Shown: positions 47,609 through 59,325 of the stretch, piece by piece
Layout: each line of letters begins with the position of its first letter
Position numbering within the stretch: the stretch's first letter is position 1
Assembly: GCF_021698975.1 (NCBI RefSeq)
Contig: NZ_SSXA01000026.1
Location: 40,946-104,945, forward strand
Direction of reading: 5' to 3'
DNA: 64,000 nt
Source: Blastococcus sp. KM273128
GTDB lineage: Bacteria > Actinomycetota > Actinomycetes > Mycobacteriales > Geodermatophilaceae
Made by a program: the position numbers and the translations under genes
The notes under the pieces: model-generated
Databases searched by the model: none
Seen by the model: the letters and a program-made list of their open reading frames with translations, nothing else
What the model was told of the DNA's origin: nothing

Positions 47609-47609
<1 letters not shown>
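46605..47609 (-). CDS. meaB: Methylmalonyl-CoA mutase chaperone GTPase
   Basis: G-protein that guards loading of adenosylcobalamin into methylmalonyl-CoA mutase and removes damaged cofactor. The 334-residue protein has Walker A GVPGVGKST, VDPSSARSGGSILGDKTRM, the switch ETVGVGQSE, and NKADGP for guanine recognition. It overlaps mutB by one base (TGATG). It is the last gene of the operon. Confidence 0.94.
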
Positions 47610-49788
<2,179 letters not shown>

Positions 49789-49792
<4 letters not shown>

Positions 49793-51732
49793 GCCCTCAC
49801 TCCCAGCTGCTCGTGCACCGTGCGCAGCGCCGCGAGGGCGTCGCACCCGGCGAATACGTACCCGTCGACCCCGTCGACGGCGAGGTCGGGCTTGCCGGCC
49901 AGCCACACCTGCGTGGCGCCGGCCGCCTCCAGCTCCGCCGCCAGCGCGGCGGCGTGCTCGGCGTAGTCCTTGTCGGTGCCGCAGATGCAGGCCACGGTCG
50001 TGCCCGCGCCGGCCAGCCCGCCGGGGCCGTCCCCGGACGGGGTGGCCAGGCCACCGGCCTGGAACAGGTTGGCCGCGAAGGTCGCCCGCGCGGTGTGCCG
50101 GGCGATCGGGCCGAGCGTGGCGAGGTACACCGCCGGGCGGGTCCCCGTCGACTGCTCGGCGGCGTCGGCGGCGTCGCGCAGCGCCTCGAACTCCTGCGCG
50201 GCGCGCACCCGCGGCAGCCCGCCGGTGGCCGGGAGCACCTCGGCGGCCGGCTGCCGGGCGGGCAGCTTCTCGGTGAGGTGCGGGAACTCGCTGACGCCGG
50301 TGATCGCGTCGGCGCGGGTGGCCAGGCGCTGCGCCCGCGCGTCCCACGCCTGCGCGATCCGGTCGCGCACGAGGCCCGAGGCCAGCGCCGCGGAGAGCCC
50401 GCCGGCCCGCTCGATCTCGGTGAACCACTCCCACGCGGCGCGGGCGAGCTCGTCGGTCAGCGACTCGACGTACCAGGAGCCGCCCGCGGGGTCGAGCACG
50501 CGGCCCAGGTGCCCCTCCTCCACGAGGAGGTTCTGGGTGTTGCGCGCGATGCGGCGGGAGAACGCGTCGGGCAGGCCCAGCGCGGCGTCGAACGGCTGCA
50601 CGGTCACCGCGTCGGCACCGCCCACACCGGCGGCGAAGCAGGCCACCGTGGTGCGCAGCATGTTGACCCACGGGTCCCGCTTCGTCGTCATCACCGACGA
50701 GGTGACGGCGTGCTGCCGCTGGGCCCGGGCCTCGGGCGAGGCCCCGCTGACCTCGCCGACGCGGTCCCACAGCCGGCGGGCGGCGCGCAGCGCGGCGATG
50801 GTCGTGAACTGGTCGGCCGAGGCGGCGTAGCGGAACTCCAGCTGGGCGGCCGCCTCGTCGAGGGTGAGCCCGCCGTCGGTCAGGGCCCGCAGGTAGGCCA
50901 CGCCCGCGGCCAGCGAGCAGCCCAGCTCCTCGACCACCGAGGCGCCGGCGTCGTGGAAGACGGTGCCGTCGACGACGACGGAGCGCAGACCGGCGTGCGC
51001 GGCGGCGCGGCGGGCGAGGCCGGCGAGCCCGGAGAGGTCCTGACGCTCCCCCGAGGCCGCCTCGACGCCCAGCGGGTCGAGCCCGAGCGAGCCGCCGGAG
51101 GCCAGGTCGGTGCGCCCCTCGACCAGGTCGAGGAACGCCTCCGCGGCCGCCTGCCCGCCCTGCACCGCCACCGGCGCGAGGTCGAGGTAGACGTCGGTGA
51201 GCACCTCGCCCAGCGCATCGACGGGGACCGCCCCCTCGCCGAGGACCAGCCACAGCGAGGTGACACCGTTCTCCAGGTCGGCCGCGATCGCCTCCTTGGT
51301 GGTGGCGACGTCGGGGTGGGCGTGCCGCTGGCGGATGTCCCACCCGCCGGACGCGCCGCCCTCGGCGCCACCGGAGGCGGTCACCTCGGCCGAGCCGGCC
51401 GGCCCACCTGCGGGGCGGGCGCCGCGCACGAACGGCGGGAGGCCGGGCACGCCCGCGCCCGCGGGGAGGTCCCCGGCGTCCTCGGCGGTGTAGAGGGGCG
51501 CCACCGTCACGCCCGGCGCGACCGGCCGGCGCAGCGCGTCCTCGACCGGGTCGGGGAGCTCCTCGCGCCCGGCCTTGCGCAGCACCCCCGCGACCAGCTC
51601 GCGCCACTGGTCGCGGGTCACCGCGTCGAACTCGCCCGCGAGCACGAGGTCCTCGGGGACCGCGTGCTCGGCCGGCACCTCGGCGTCAGCTGCCGCCGGC
51701 CCCTGGCCGGTCGTCTCGTCGGTCGTGCTCAT
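49789..51732 (-). CDS. mutA: Methylmalonyl-CoA mutase small subunit
   Basis: Structural partner of MutB. The 647-residue protein keeps the barrel and B12-like domains but lacks the DxHxxG cobalt-ligand motif: the equivalent C-terminal part reads [47 protein letters not shown] parallels the MutB segment. Its first 47 nt overlap the 3' end of the M20 gene in another frame. The ATG is chosen for its MSTTDET polar start, as no better start exists downstream. Confidence 0.93.
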
Positions 51733-53023
51733 CCTGCGGTTCCCGCCTCTCGTCGAGGGCTCGTCGGGCAGAAGTGTCTCCGGGGGCCGGTCTCCGCGTG
51801 CGAGGGGGTGCACCTGCGCTGCCCGGGGACGGCTCGGCGTCGGCCTCGAGCGCGAGCAACGCGGCGCGGGCGAGCAGCCGCACGCCGACGCCGATGGCAC
51901 GCTCGTCGACGTCGAACGTGCCGCGGTGCAGGTCCAGCGGCGCGCCGCCGCCGTGGGTGCCCAGGCGGGCCAGCGCGATCGGCATGACGTCGGCGAACCA
52001 GCCGAAGTCCTCCCCGCCCATGCTCTGCGGGGACAGCACCAGGTTCTCCGGCCCGACGGTGCCCAGCGCGGCCGTGCGCAGCAGCGCCACGGCGCGCGGG
52101 TCGTTGACCACCGGCGGCACCCCGCGGATGTAGTCGACGTCGACCTCGGCCCCGGTGGACGCGGCGACCCGCGTCACCAGCGAGCGCAGCAGCTCCTCGG
52201 CGCCCTTCCACGCCTCCCGGTCCAGCACCCGGACGGTGCCCCGCAGCGTCCCCCGCTGCGGGATGGCGTTGGCCGCGACGCCGGCGTTGACGGCCCCCCA
52301 GACGACCGACATGCCCGACCGCGGGTCGATCTGGCGGGAGAGCAGCCCCGGCACCTCGGTGATCAGCCGGCCGAGGGCGTCGACGAGGTCGACCGTGAGC
52401 TGCGGCCGGGCGGTGTGCCCGCCGGGCCCGGTGAGCGTCACGTCCATCCGGTCGCAGGCCGCGGTGATGGCGCCGGTCCGCAGCCCGACGCTCCCCGCCG
52501 GGATCGACGGGTCGCAGTGCAGCGCGAACGCCCGCGACGCCCCGTCGAGCACGCCGGAGGCGACCACCTCGGTGGCCCCGCCCGGCACCGTCTCCTCCGC
52601 GGGCTGGAAGACGCAGCGCACCGTCCCGGGCAACCCGTCGAGGGAGGCGAGCGCGACGGCGACGCCGAGCACCACCGTCGTGTGCACGTCGTGGCCGCAG
52701 GCGTGGGCCAGGCCCTCGCGGGTGGAGGCGTACGGCACGTCCTTGAGGTCCTTCAGGGGCAGCGCGTCGATGTCCGCGCGCAGCACGACCACCGGCCCTC
52801 CGCCGGTCCCGACGTCGACGGTCAGGCCGGTGCCGGTGGGCAGCCGGCGCGGGGCCAGCCCGTGGTGGCGCAGCCGCTCCTCGAGGAAGGAGGTCGTCTC
52901 GAACTCCGCGTAGCCGAGCTCGGGGTGGGCGTGCAGGTGCCGGCGGGTGGCCGACAGCGCGGGCCCGTTCGCGGTGACCCACTCGTCGACCGCCGATGCC
53001 AGCTTCTCGACGACCGGGGTCAT
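51686..53023 (-). CDS. M20 family amidohydrolase
   Basis: Zinc-dependent aminoacylase/carboxypeptidase of 445 residues, like AmiA1/AmiB1 (Rv3305c/Rv3306c) or IAA-amino acid hydrolases. Motifs: RRHLHAHPELGYAE, LRADIDALPL, HACGHDVHTTVVLG with metal His residues, FQPAEETVPGGA with the catalytic Glu pair, ALHCDPS, and MGGEDFGWF. A basic polar tail of about 40 residues runs into the overlap with mutA. The start overlaps the gcl-like gene by ATGA. It releases an amino acid from an N-acyl compound; which one is unknown. Confidence 0.88.
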   Translation of the reverse strand: MTPVVEKLASAVDEWVTANGPALSATRRHLHAHPELGYAEFETTSFLEERLRHHGLAPRRLPTGTGLTVDVGTGGGPVVVLRADIDALPLKDLKDVPYASTREGLAHACGHDVHTTVVLGVAVALASLDGLPGTVRCVFQPAEETVPGGATEVVASGVLDGASRAFALHCDPSIPAGSVGLRTGAITAACDRMDVTLTGPGGHTARPQLTVDLVDALGRLITEVPGLLSRQIDPRSGMSVVWGAVNAGVAANAIPQRGTLRGTVRVLDREAWKGAEELLRSLVTRVAASTGAEVDVDYIRGVPPVVNDPRAVALLRTAALGTVGPENLVLSPQSMGGEDFGWFADVMPIALARLGTHGGGAPLDLHRGTFDVDERAIGVGVRLLARAALLALEADAEPSPGSAGAPPRTRRPAPGDTSARRALDERREPQDEHDRRDDRPGAGGS

Positions 53024-54225
53024 GCCGCGTGACCGCCCGCGCACTCGGCCGGGCCGGGGACCGGGCCGTCGGGCCGGCCCGCCGGGCCGGAGGTGGGCAG
53101 GCCGTCGCGCAGCTCGGCCAGCAGGCCGTCCACGACCGGCGCCAGGCCGCCGTCGTGCGCCAGGGCCACCGCCCGCTGCCGCTCGTAGGAGGCGCCGACC
53201 TCGAGGATGCGCAGCACGTCGGAGAGCTCGGCCTGGCAGTCCAGCCGCTTGGCCGTCGGCATCAGCTCCTCGACCAGCTCGGTGATCGCCTCCCGCACCG
53301 GCCGGACGGCGTAGTGCTCGTCGACGATGATCTCGGCGTCCAGGCCGTAGCGGGACGCCCGCCACTTGTTCTCCCGCACGACCCACTCCTCGGGGCGGGG
53401 CAGCGTGTAACCGCGGTCGAGCTGGGTGTCGAACTGCTCGACCAGGCACTGGGCCAGCGCCGCGACGGCGCCCACCTCGTCGAGGGTCGGCAGCCCGTCG
53501 CAGATGCGCAGCTCGACGGTGCCGAAGTCGGGATGCGGGCGGATGTCCCACCACACCTCGCGGACGCTCTCGATGCTCCCGGTGGAGATCAGCGTCTCCA
53601 TGTACTCCTCGAACTCGTGCCAGTCGTCGAGCCGGAAGGGCAGCCCCGCGGTCGGCATCCCCTCGAAGATCTTGGTGCGGGCCGAGGCCAGCCCGGTGTC
53701 GCAGCCGACCCAGAACGGGGACGACGAGGAGAGCGCCAGCAGGTGCGGCACGTACTGGCACAGCGCGTTGACGATCGGGATGACCTTCTCCGGCGCGCGG
53801 ACGCCCACGTGCACGTGCACCCCGAAGATCTGCAGGCGGCGGGCCAGCCACTGCATGCGCTCGACCAGCTCCTGGTAGCGCTCCTTGGGCGAGATCTCCT
53901 GCGTCTGCCAGTCGGTGAACGGGTGCGTGCCCGCGCACAGCAGGCCGAGGCCCCGCCGGTCGGCCTGGGCGACGACCTCGGCGAGGGTGCCCGCGAGGTC
54001 GGCCTTCGCCTCGCGCACCGTGGTGCAGACACCGGTGATGATCTCCACCGTCGACTGCAGCAGCTCGTGCTTGGCCTTCGGGTGCTCCTCGGCCCCCTCG
54101 GGGCGGATCGCCTCGAGGATCTCGACCGCGCCCGGGGCGAGCTCGCGGGTCTCCCGGTCGACGAGCTGCAGCTCCCACTCCACGCCGAGGCTGGCGCGGC
54201 CGGAACTACGGAAAGGGATCTCCAC
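53020..54225 (-). CDS. Glutamate--cysteine ligase, YbdK/GCS2 family
   Basis: Carboxylate-amine ligase that joins the gamma-carboxyl of glutamate to an amine. The 401-residue protein has LGVEWELQLVD (Glu metal ligand), CAGTHPFTDWQ, IFGVHVHVGV, ALSSSSPFWVG and VELRICDGLPTLDEVGA, all GCS2 motifs. Since actinomycetes make no glutathione, the product may be gamma-glutamylcysteine for ergothioneine or another gamma-glutamyl amide. The GTG is 6 nt from a TAGACT hexamer. It heads the operon with M20, mutA, mutB and meaB, all overlapping. Confidence 0.88.
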   Translation of the reverse strand: MEIPFRSSGRASLGVEWELQLVDRETRELAPGAVEILEAIRPEGAEEHPKAKHELLQSTVEIITGVCTTVREAKADLAGTLAEVVAQADRRGLGLLCAGTHPFTDWQTQEISPKERYQELVERMQWLARRLQIFGVHVHVGVRAPEKVIPIVNALCQYVPHLLALSSSSPFWVGCDTGLASARTKIFEGMPTAGLPFRLDDWHEFEEYMETLISTGSIESVREVWWDIRPHPDFGTVELRICDGLPTLDEVGAVAALAQCLVEQFDTQLDRGYTLPRPEEWVVRENKWRASRYGLDAEIIVDEHYAVRPVREAITELVEELMPTAKRLDCQAELSDVLRILEVGASYERQRAVALAHDGGLAPVVDGLLAELRDGLPTSGPAGRPDGPVPGPAECAGGHAA

Positions 54226-54231
54226 TCCGGC

Positions 54232-54237
54232 AGTCTA
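54232..54237 (-). promoter_or_regulatory. -10 hexamer of a leaderless promoter for the gcl-M20-mutAB-meaB operon
   Basis: TAGACT on the minus strand, 6 nt before the GTG at 54225. Since the next four genes overlap end to start, it may drive nearly 7.6 kb. Confidence 0.5.
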
Positions 54238-54275
54238 GGGACGACCACGCGCCCCCACCCGGTGACGGCGTGCGC

Positions 54276-54833
54276 TCACCCGTCCGGCGCATCCCCGGCC
54301 AGCCGGGCGTGCAGCACCACGTCGGACGGCCGCCCGCGGTGCAGGAACCGCTGCCGGACGGTGCCCTCCGCGACGAACCCGGCCCGCTCGGCGACGCGGC
54401 GGGACGCCGTGTTGGCGGGGTCGACGAGCAGCTCCACCCGGTGCAGGCCGACCACGTCGAGCGACCAGTCCGCCAGCAGCCGCAGCGCCTCGGCGGTGAG
54501 CCCCTGCCCGCGCTGCCCGGGGACGGTCCAGTAGCCGAGCTCGCCGACGCCGTCCACCGGCGGGAAGAGCCCCGTGCTGCCGACCAGGGCGTCGTCGCCG
54601 GGGCGGACGACGGCGAACAGCGCGCCGCCCTCGGCCCAGGTCCGCGGTGCGATGCCGGTGACGAACTCCTCGGCGTCCGCCGGACCGTAGGGCACCGGCA
54701 CCTGCGTCCACCGCTGGATCTCCGGGTCCTGGCAGGCCGCCAGCACCGCCGGGGCGTCCTGCGTCCGCCAGGGGCGCAACCGGACCCGCCGGCCGTCCAG
54801 CACGGGCTGCTCGGCCGGCCTCGTCGTCGCCAC
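54276..54833 (-). CDS. GNAT family N-acetyltransferase (RimJ/RimL-like)
   Basis: A 185-residue acetyltransferase. RRVRLRPWRTQDAPAVLAAC opens the fold, PGQRGQGLTAEALRLL is the acetyl-CoA loop (Q/RxxGxG/A), and VDPANTASRRVAERAGF is the RimJ/RimL signature. It may acetylate a protein N-terminus or a small amine. I chose the GTG at 54833 (VATTRPAEQ) over one at 54875; neither has a strong ribosome site. It lies 50 nt upstream of the gcl-like gene and diverges from deoD. Confidence 0.84.
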   Translation of the reverse strand: MATTRPAEQPVLDGRRVRLRPWRTQDAPAVLAACQDPEIQRWTQVPVPYGPADAEEFVTGIAPRTWAEGGALFAVVRPGDDALVGSTGLFPPVDGVGELGYWTVPGQRGQGLTAEALRLLADWSLDVVGLHRVELLVDPANTASRRVAERAGFVAEGTVRQRFLHRGRPSDVVLHARLAGDAPDG

Positions 54834-54894
54834 GGCACCGATCCTGGCCGACGGCGGGCTGCGGCGGCGGTGCACCCCTTCCCGGCGGCTGCGT

Positions 54895-54900
54895 TAGCGT
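54895..54900 (+). promoter_or_regulatory. -10 hexamer of a leaderless promoter for deoD
   Basis: TAGCGT, 6 nt before the GTG at 54907. Confidence 0.5.
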
Positions 54901-54906
54901 CCCTGC

Positions 54907-55716
54907 GTGAGCGAGCTCCCCGGGACCGACCCCACCGCCCTGGCCGCGCAGGCGGCCGACGCCCTGACCACCGCGCTCGGCGGCCCCCACGACGTCGCCG
55001 TCGTCATGGGTTCCGGCTGGGCGCCCGCGGCCGACGCGTTCGGCGAGGCCGTGGGGTCGGTGGCGATCGGCGACCTGCCCGGCTTCGCCGCGCCCACCGT
55101 CGTCGGGCACGGCGGTGAGATCCGCTCGGTGCTGGTCGGCGGGCGCAAGGTGCTGCTCTTCCTCGGCCGCACCCACTACTACGAGGGCCGCGGCGTGGAG
55201 CCCGTCGTCCACGGCATCCGGACGGCGGTCGCCGCGGGCGTGCGCACCGTCGTGCTGACCAACGCCGCCGGCGGGCTGGCCCCCGACCACCGGGTGGGCC
55301 AGGCCGTGGTCATCTCCGACCACCTGAACCTGACCGCGCGCTCCCCGTTGGTGGGCGCGAACTTCGTCGACCTCACCGACCTCTACTCCTCGCGGCTGCG
55401 CGCGATCGCGCGGGAGCTCGACCCGTCGCTGGCCGAGGGCGTCTACGCGCAGCTCCCCGGCCCGCACTTCGAGACGCCGGCGGAGATCCGCATGCTGCGC
55501 ACGCTCGGCGCGGACCTGGTCGGCATGTCCACCGCGCTCGAGGCGATCGCCGCCCGCGCCGCCGGCGCCGAGGTGTTCGGCCTCTCGATGGTCACCAACG
55601 CCGCGGCCGGGATCACCGGGGAGGCACTGGACCACCAGGAGGTGCTGGCGGCGGGCAAGGAGGCCGCCGGGCGGCTGGGCACCCTCCTGGTGCAGCTGAT
55701 CGAGCGGCTCCCGTGA
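54907..55716 (+). CDS. deoD: Purine-nucleoside phosphorylase
   Basis: Splits inosine/guanosine with phosphate to free base and ribose-1-phosphate for purine salvage. The 269-residue trimeric-type (PNP/MTAP) protein has VVMGSGWG for phosphate, [21 protein letters not shown] and [10 protein letters not shown] for base and ribose. It overlaps the next gene as GTGA. Place and order deoD-...-pmmB-upp match Rv3307-Rv3309c. Confidence 0.94.
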   Translation: MSELPGTDPTALAAQAADALTTALGGPHDVAVVMGSGWAPAADAFGEAVGSVAIGDLPGFAAPTVVGHGGEIRSVLVGGRKVLLFLGRTHYYEGRGVEPVVHGIRTAVAAGVRTVVLTNAAGGLAPDHRVGQAVVISDHLNLTARSPLVGANFVDLTDLYSSRLRAIARELDPSLAEGVYAQLPGPHFETPAEIRMLRTLGADLVGMSTALEAIAARAAGAEVFGLSMVTNAAAGITGEALDHQEVLAAGKEAAGRLGTLLVQLIERLP

Positions 55717-56531
55717 CCGGGCCGGTCCTGGTCACCGGCGCGGCCGGGCGGATCGGCACGGTCCTGCGCGGCGGGCTGCCGGAGCGCGGCTGGGCGGTGC
55801 GCAGCCTGGACGTCGTCGCGGTGCCCGAGCCCCGGACCGGCGAGGAGCACCTCGTCGCCGACGTCACCGACCTGGCCGCGATGACCGACGCCGCCCGCGG
55901 CGCGTCCGCCGTCGTCCACCTCGCCGGCATCTCCGGGGAGTCGACGTGGGCGGCCATCTCGCACGCCAACATCGAGGGCACCTACTGCGCGCTGGAGGCC
56001 GCCCGGCGGGCCGGCGTCGGGCGCGTGGTGCTGGCCAGCAGCAACCACGCCTCGGGGTACACCGAGCGTCCGGCCGACGGCCTGCTCCGCGAGGCCGACG
56101 CGCCGCCGCGTCCGGACACCTACTACGGGGTCTCCAAGGTCGCGATGGAGGCGCTGGGCTCGCTGTACGCCGACCGCTACGGCCTGGACGTCGTCTGCCT
56201 GCGCATCGGCAGCGCCTTCGCGGAGCCGACCACCACCCGCCAGCTCTCCACCTGGCTCTCCCCCGCCGACACCGTCGCGCTGGTCGACGCCGCGCTGCGG
56301 GCGCCGTCGCCGGGCTTCCGCGTGGTGTGGGGGGTGTCGGACAACACCCGCCGCTGGTGGGACCTCTCCGCCGCCGAGGCGCTGGGCTACCGCTCCACCG
56401 ACGACGCCGAGGGCCACGCCGCCGCGCTGGTCGCCGCCCACGGGGAGCCCGACCTCGCCGACCCGGTGCACCGCCGCGTCGGGGGCGAGTACACGACCGC
56501 CGACTTCGACGCGGAGAACTTCACGGCATGA
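55713..56531 (+). CDS. NAD-dependent epimerase/dehydratase, uronate dehydrogenase-like
   Basis: A 272-residue extended [19 protein letters not shown] is the NAD motif, [11 protein letters not shown] and [13 protein letters not shown] carry the Ser/Tyr-x-x-x-Lys site, and [20 protein letters not shown] is close to uronate dehydrogenases, which oxidise glucuronate or galacturonate to lactones. It overlaps both deoD (GTGA) and pmmB (ATGA), an unexpected insertion between two purine/pentose-salvage genes. It may instead work on a sugar phosphate or nucleoside product. Family is firm, substrate is not. Confidence 0.83.
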   Translation: MTGPVLVTGAAGRIGTVLRGGLPERGWAVRSLDVVAVPEPRTGEEHLVADVTDLAAMTDAARGASAVVHLAGISGESTWAAISHANIEGTYCALEAARRAGVGRVVLASSNHASGYTERPADGLLREADAPPRPDTYYGVSKVAMEALGSLYADRYGLDVVCLRIGSAFAEPTTTRQLSTWLSPADTVALVDAALRAPSPGFRVVWGVSDNTRRWWDLSAAEALGYRSTDDAEGHAAALVAAHGEPDLADPVHRRVGGEYTTADFDAENFTA

Positions 56532-58159
56532 CGCAGGACCTGCTCGACACCGCCCGCGCCTGGGCCGCCGCGGACCCCCACGACGGCGACCGCGCGGAGG
56601 TCCTGGCGCTGGTGGAGGCCGGGGACACCGCGGAGCTCGCCCGCCGGTTCGCCGGCCCGCTGACCTTCGGGACGGCGGGGCTGCGCGGGCCCCTGCGGGC
56701 CGGGCCGGCCGGCATGAACGCGGCCGTGGTGCTGCGCGCCGCGGCCGGGGTGGGCCGGTACCTGCTGGACACCGGGCCCGGCGGCGGGACGGTCGTGATC
56801 GGGTTCGACGCCCGGCGCCGGTCGGACGAGTTCGCCGACCTCTCCGCCCGGGTCTTCTCGGCGCTGGGCTTCCGGGTGCGGCTGATGCCGCGCCCGCTGC
56901 CCACCCCGGTGCTGGCCTTCGCCGTCCGGCACCTGGGCGCGGTGGCCGGCGTGATGGTCACCGCCAGCCACAACCCGCCCGAGGACAACGGCTACAAGCT
57001 CTACCTCGAGGGCGGTGCCCAGCTCGTGCCACCGGCCGACCGGGAGATCGAGGCCGCGATCGCTGCCGTCGGCCCGGCGCGGGAGATCCCGCTGGCCGGC
57101 GGGCACGAGGTGCTGGGCGACGACGTCGTCACCGGGTACGTGGCCGCGGTCGTGCGGGCGCTGGACCCCGAGCGCGTCCCGGCCGCCGACCGGGCGGCGC
57201 TGCGGGTGGCCTACACCGCGATGCACGGGGTGGGGGCGTCGACGACCCGGCTGGTGTTCGCCGCGGCGGGGTTCGCGGAGCCGGCCGGCGTGGCCGAGCA
57301 GGACAGCCCCGACCCCGCGTTCCCGACGGTCACCTTCCCGAACCCGGAGGAGCCGGGGGCGGTGGACCTGCTCACCGCGCTGGCCGGGCGTTCGGGCGCC
57401 GACGTCGCGATCGCGCAGGACCCCGACGCCGACCGCTGCTCGGTGGTGGTGGGCGGGCGCCAGCTCACCGGTGACGAGGTGGGGGCGCTGCTCGCCGATT
57501 GGCTGCTGCGCCGCGGCGTGCGCGGGACGTTCGCGTCGTCGCTGGTCAGCGGCTCGCTGATGCACGTCGTCGCCGAGGCGCACGGGGTGCCGTCGGAGGA
57601 GACGCCGACCGGCTTCAAGTGGATCATGCGGGCCGGGTCGGACGCCGCGCCCCTGGTGTACGGCTACGAGGAGGCGCTGGGCTACTCCGTGGCGCCCTCG
57701 GTGGTGCGGGACAAGGACGGCATCTCCGCGGCGCTCGCCGTCGCGCTGCTCGCCGCGGAGCTCCGGGCCGACGGCCGGACGCTGCTGGACCGGCTCGACG
57801 AGCTGGCCCGGGAGCACGGGCTGTTCGCCACCGGCCAGCTCTCGGTGCGGGTCGAGGACCTCTCGCTCATCTCGGACGCGATGGCCCGGCTGCGCGCGGC
57901 GCCGCCGGCCACCCTGCTCGGCCGGCCGGTGGAGTCCGCCGACCTCGCGCTCGGGACGCCGCCGGTGGACGCCGTGCGGCTCCTCGGCGACGGCGTGCGC
58001 GTGATCGTCCGGCCCAGCGGCACCGAGCCCAAGCTCAAGGCCTACCTGGAGACGGTGGTCCCGGTGCACGACGACGCCGGGCTGATCGCCGCCCGCGGCC
58101 GCGGCGCCGACGAGCTGGACCAGCTGCGCGCGGAGATGTCGGCGGCCCTGGGGCTCTAG
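56528..58159 (+). CDS. pmmB: Phospho-sugar mutase (phosphomannomutase/phosphopentomutase type)
   Basis: A 543-residue alpha-D-phosphohexomutase like Rv3308. FGTAGLRGPLRAGPAGMN is the substrate start motif, TASHNPPEDNGYK has the phospho-Ser147, QDPDADRCSV binds Mg, and GYEEALGY plus RPSGTEPKLK complete the active site. Coupled after deoD, it could convert ribose-1-phosphate to ribose-5-phosphate. The family also includes true phosphomannomutases that would serve manC. Confidence 0.92.
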   Translation: MTQDLLDTARAWAAADPHDGDRAEVLALVEAGDTAELARRFAGPLTFGTAGLRGPLRAGPAGMNAAVVLRAAAGVGRYLLDTGPGGGTVVIGFDARRRSDEFADLSARVFSALGFRVRLMPRPLPTPVLAFAVRHLGAVAGVMVTASHNPPEDNGYKLYLEGGAQLVPPADREIEAAIAAVGPAREIPLAGGHEVLGDDVVTGYVAAVVRALDPERVPAADRAALRVAYTAMHGVGASTTRLVFAAAGFAEPAGVAEQDSPDPAFPTVTFPNPEEPGAVDLLTALAGRSGADVAIAQDPDADRCSVVVGGRQLTGDEVGALLADWLLRRGVRGTFASSLVSGSLMHVVAEAHGVPSEETPTGFKWIMRAGSDAAPLVYGYEEALGYSVAPSVVRDKDGISAALAVALLAAELRADGRTLLDRLDELAREHGLFATGQLSVRVEDLSLISDAMARLRAAPPATLLGRPVESADLALGTPPVDAVRLLGDGVRVIVRPSGTEPKLKAYLETVVPVHDDAGLIAARGRGADELDQLRAEMSAALGL

Positions 58160-58396
58160 CGTCTCCTCGTCGTCCTCGCCCTCGTGGCGGTGCCGGTGGT
58201 CGCCGACGGCGGAAGGAGGCGGCCGGCTGCCTCCTCGTGGAGCGGCCTGCGCCCGACCCCGGCGGGACCTCCTGCGGATCACGGGCGGCCGGCCGCCTAT
58301 CGCCGGACCGATGGTTGTCCTGCCCGTCGGATCCGACCGGTCGGTGGATCTCGCACAGGTCGGATTGCGGACGTTCCCCCGCACGGGCGGCGCCCG

Positions 58397-59221
58397 GTGA
58401 GGAGCACGACCGCCGGGCGTCCGAACGCGTCCGCGACCATGCCTCTCACTGCGCACCTGCGGGAGCTGCGCCGTCGGGTGGCGTGGTCACTGGTGGCCGT
58501 GGCCGTCGCGTCGGCGGCGGCGTTCTGGTGGTATGAGCACGGGCTGGGCGAGCTGATCCGCGCCCCGTACTGCTCCCTGCCGCCGGACCTGCGGTACACG
58601 GATGCGTCGGGAGGGTGCGGTCTGCTGGTGACCGACGTCTTCGGCGGTGCGCTCGTCCGCCTCAAGGTCAGCCTCGTCGCCGGGGTGGTCCTCTCCGGAC
58701 CGGTGTGGCTGGGCCAGCTGTGGGGCTTCCTCGCCCCCGGCCTGCGCCGTCACGAGCGGCGCTGGACGGCGGGCTTCGTGCTGGCGGCGTCCACGCTCCT
58801 GGCGGCCGGCACCACGCTCGCCTACCTGGTGCTCGAGACGGGGTTGCGGTTCCTGCTGACCCTGGCCGGCGCCGACGTCGTCGTCGCCCTGACCGCGCAG
58901 GACTACCTGCGTTACGTCACCACCCTGCTGCTGGCCTTCTCGATGGCCCTGCAGCTCCCCCTGCTCGCGGTGTGCCTGAACCTGGTGGGCGCGCTGTCCC
59001 ACCGGGCGATGGCGGGCGCACGGCACTGGATCTTCTTCCTCTCCCTCGTGTTCGCGGCGCTGGCCACGCCGCCGGACCCGATGACGATGGTGGTGCTCGC
59101 CCTGCCCATGTGCGTGCTGTTCGAGGGGGCGATCCAGTTCGCGCGGATCGTGGACCGGCGGCGCGCCAGACGCGCGGCAGCGGCCCCCCTCGACGAACCG
59201 TCGGAGCCGGCCCGGCCCTGA
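58397..59221 (+). CDS. tatC: Sec-independent protein translocase TatC
   Basis: Core membrane component of the Tat export system, which binds twin-arginine signal peptides. The 274-residue protein has six membrane helices and the signature HLRELRRRVAWS near the start, with the conserved Glu. YCSLPPDLRYT and LRLKVSL-type (ALVRLKVSLVAGVVLSGPVWLGQLW) segments match actinobacterial TatC. I start at the GTG 58397, giving a 14-residue lead like the mycobacterial protein; ATG 58439 is the alternative. No tatA lies nearby, unlike the usual pafBC-tatA-tatC locus. Confidence 0.87.
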   Translation: MRSTTAGRPNASATMPLTAHLRELRRRVAWSLVAVAVASAAAFWWYEHGLGELIRAPYCSLPPDLRYTDASGGCGLLVTDVFGGALVRLKVSLVAGVVLSGPVWLGQLWGFLAPGLRRHERRWTAGFVLAASTLLAAGTTLAYLVLETGLRFLLTLAGADVVVALTAQDYLRYVTTLLLAFSMALQLPLLAVCLNLVGALSHRAMAGARHWIFFLSLVFAALATPPDPMTMVVLALPMCVLFEGAIQFARIVDRRRARRAAAAPLDEPSEPARP

Positions 59222-59325
59222 GCCGGACGCCGGGGACGTGGACGCCCTCGGCCCCGGGCACCGCTCAGTTCCCGCTCCGAGCGCGGTCTCCCCTCGTGCC
59301 AGGAACATCTCCGAGCGGAGGAAGC

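Noticed and set aside
51686..51790. Cobalamin riboswitch ahead of mutA
   Set aside because: The sequence is coding for the end of the M20 protein and lacks a recognisable B12-box.
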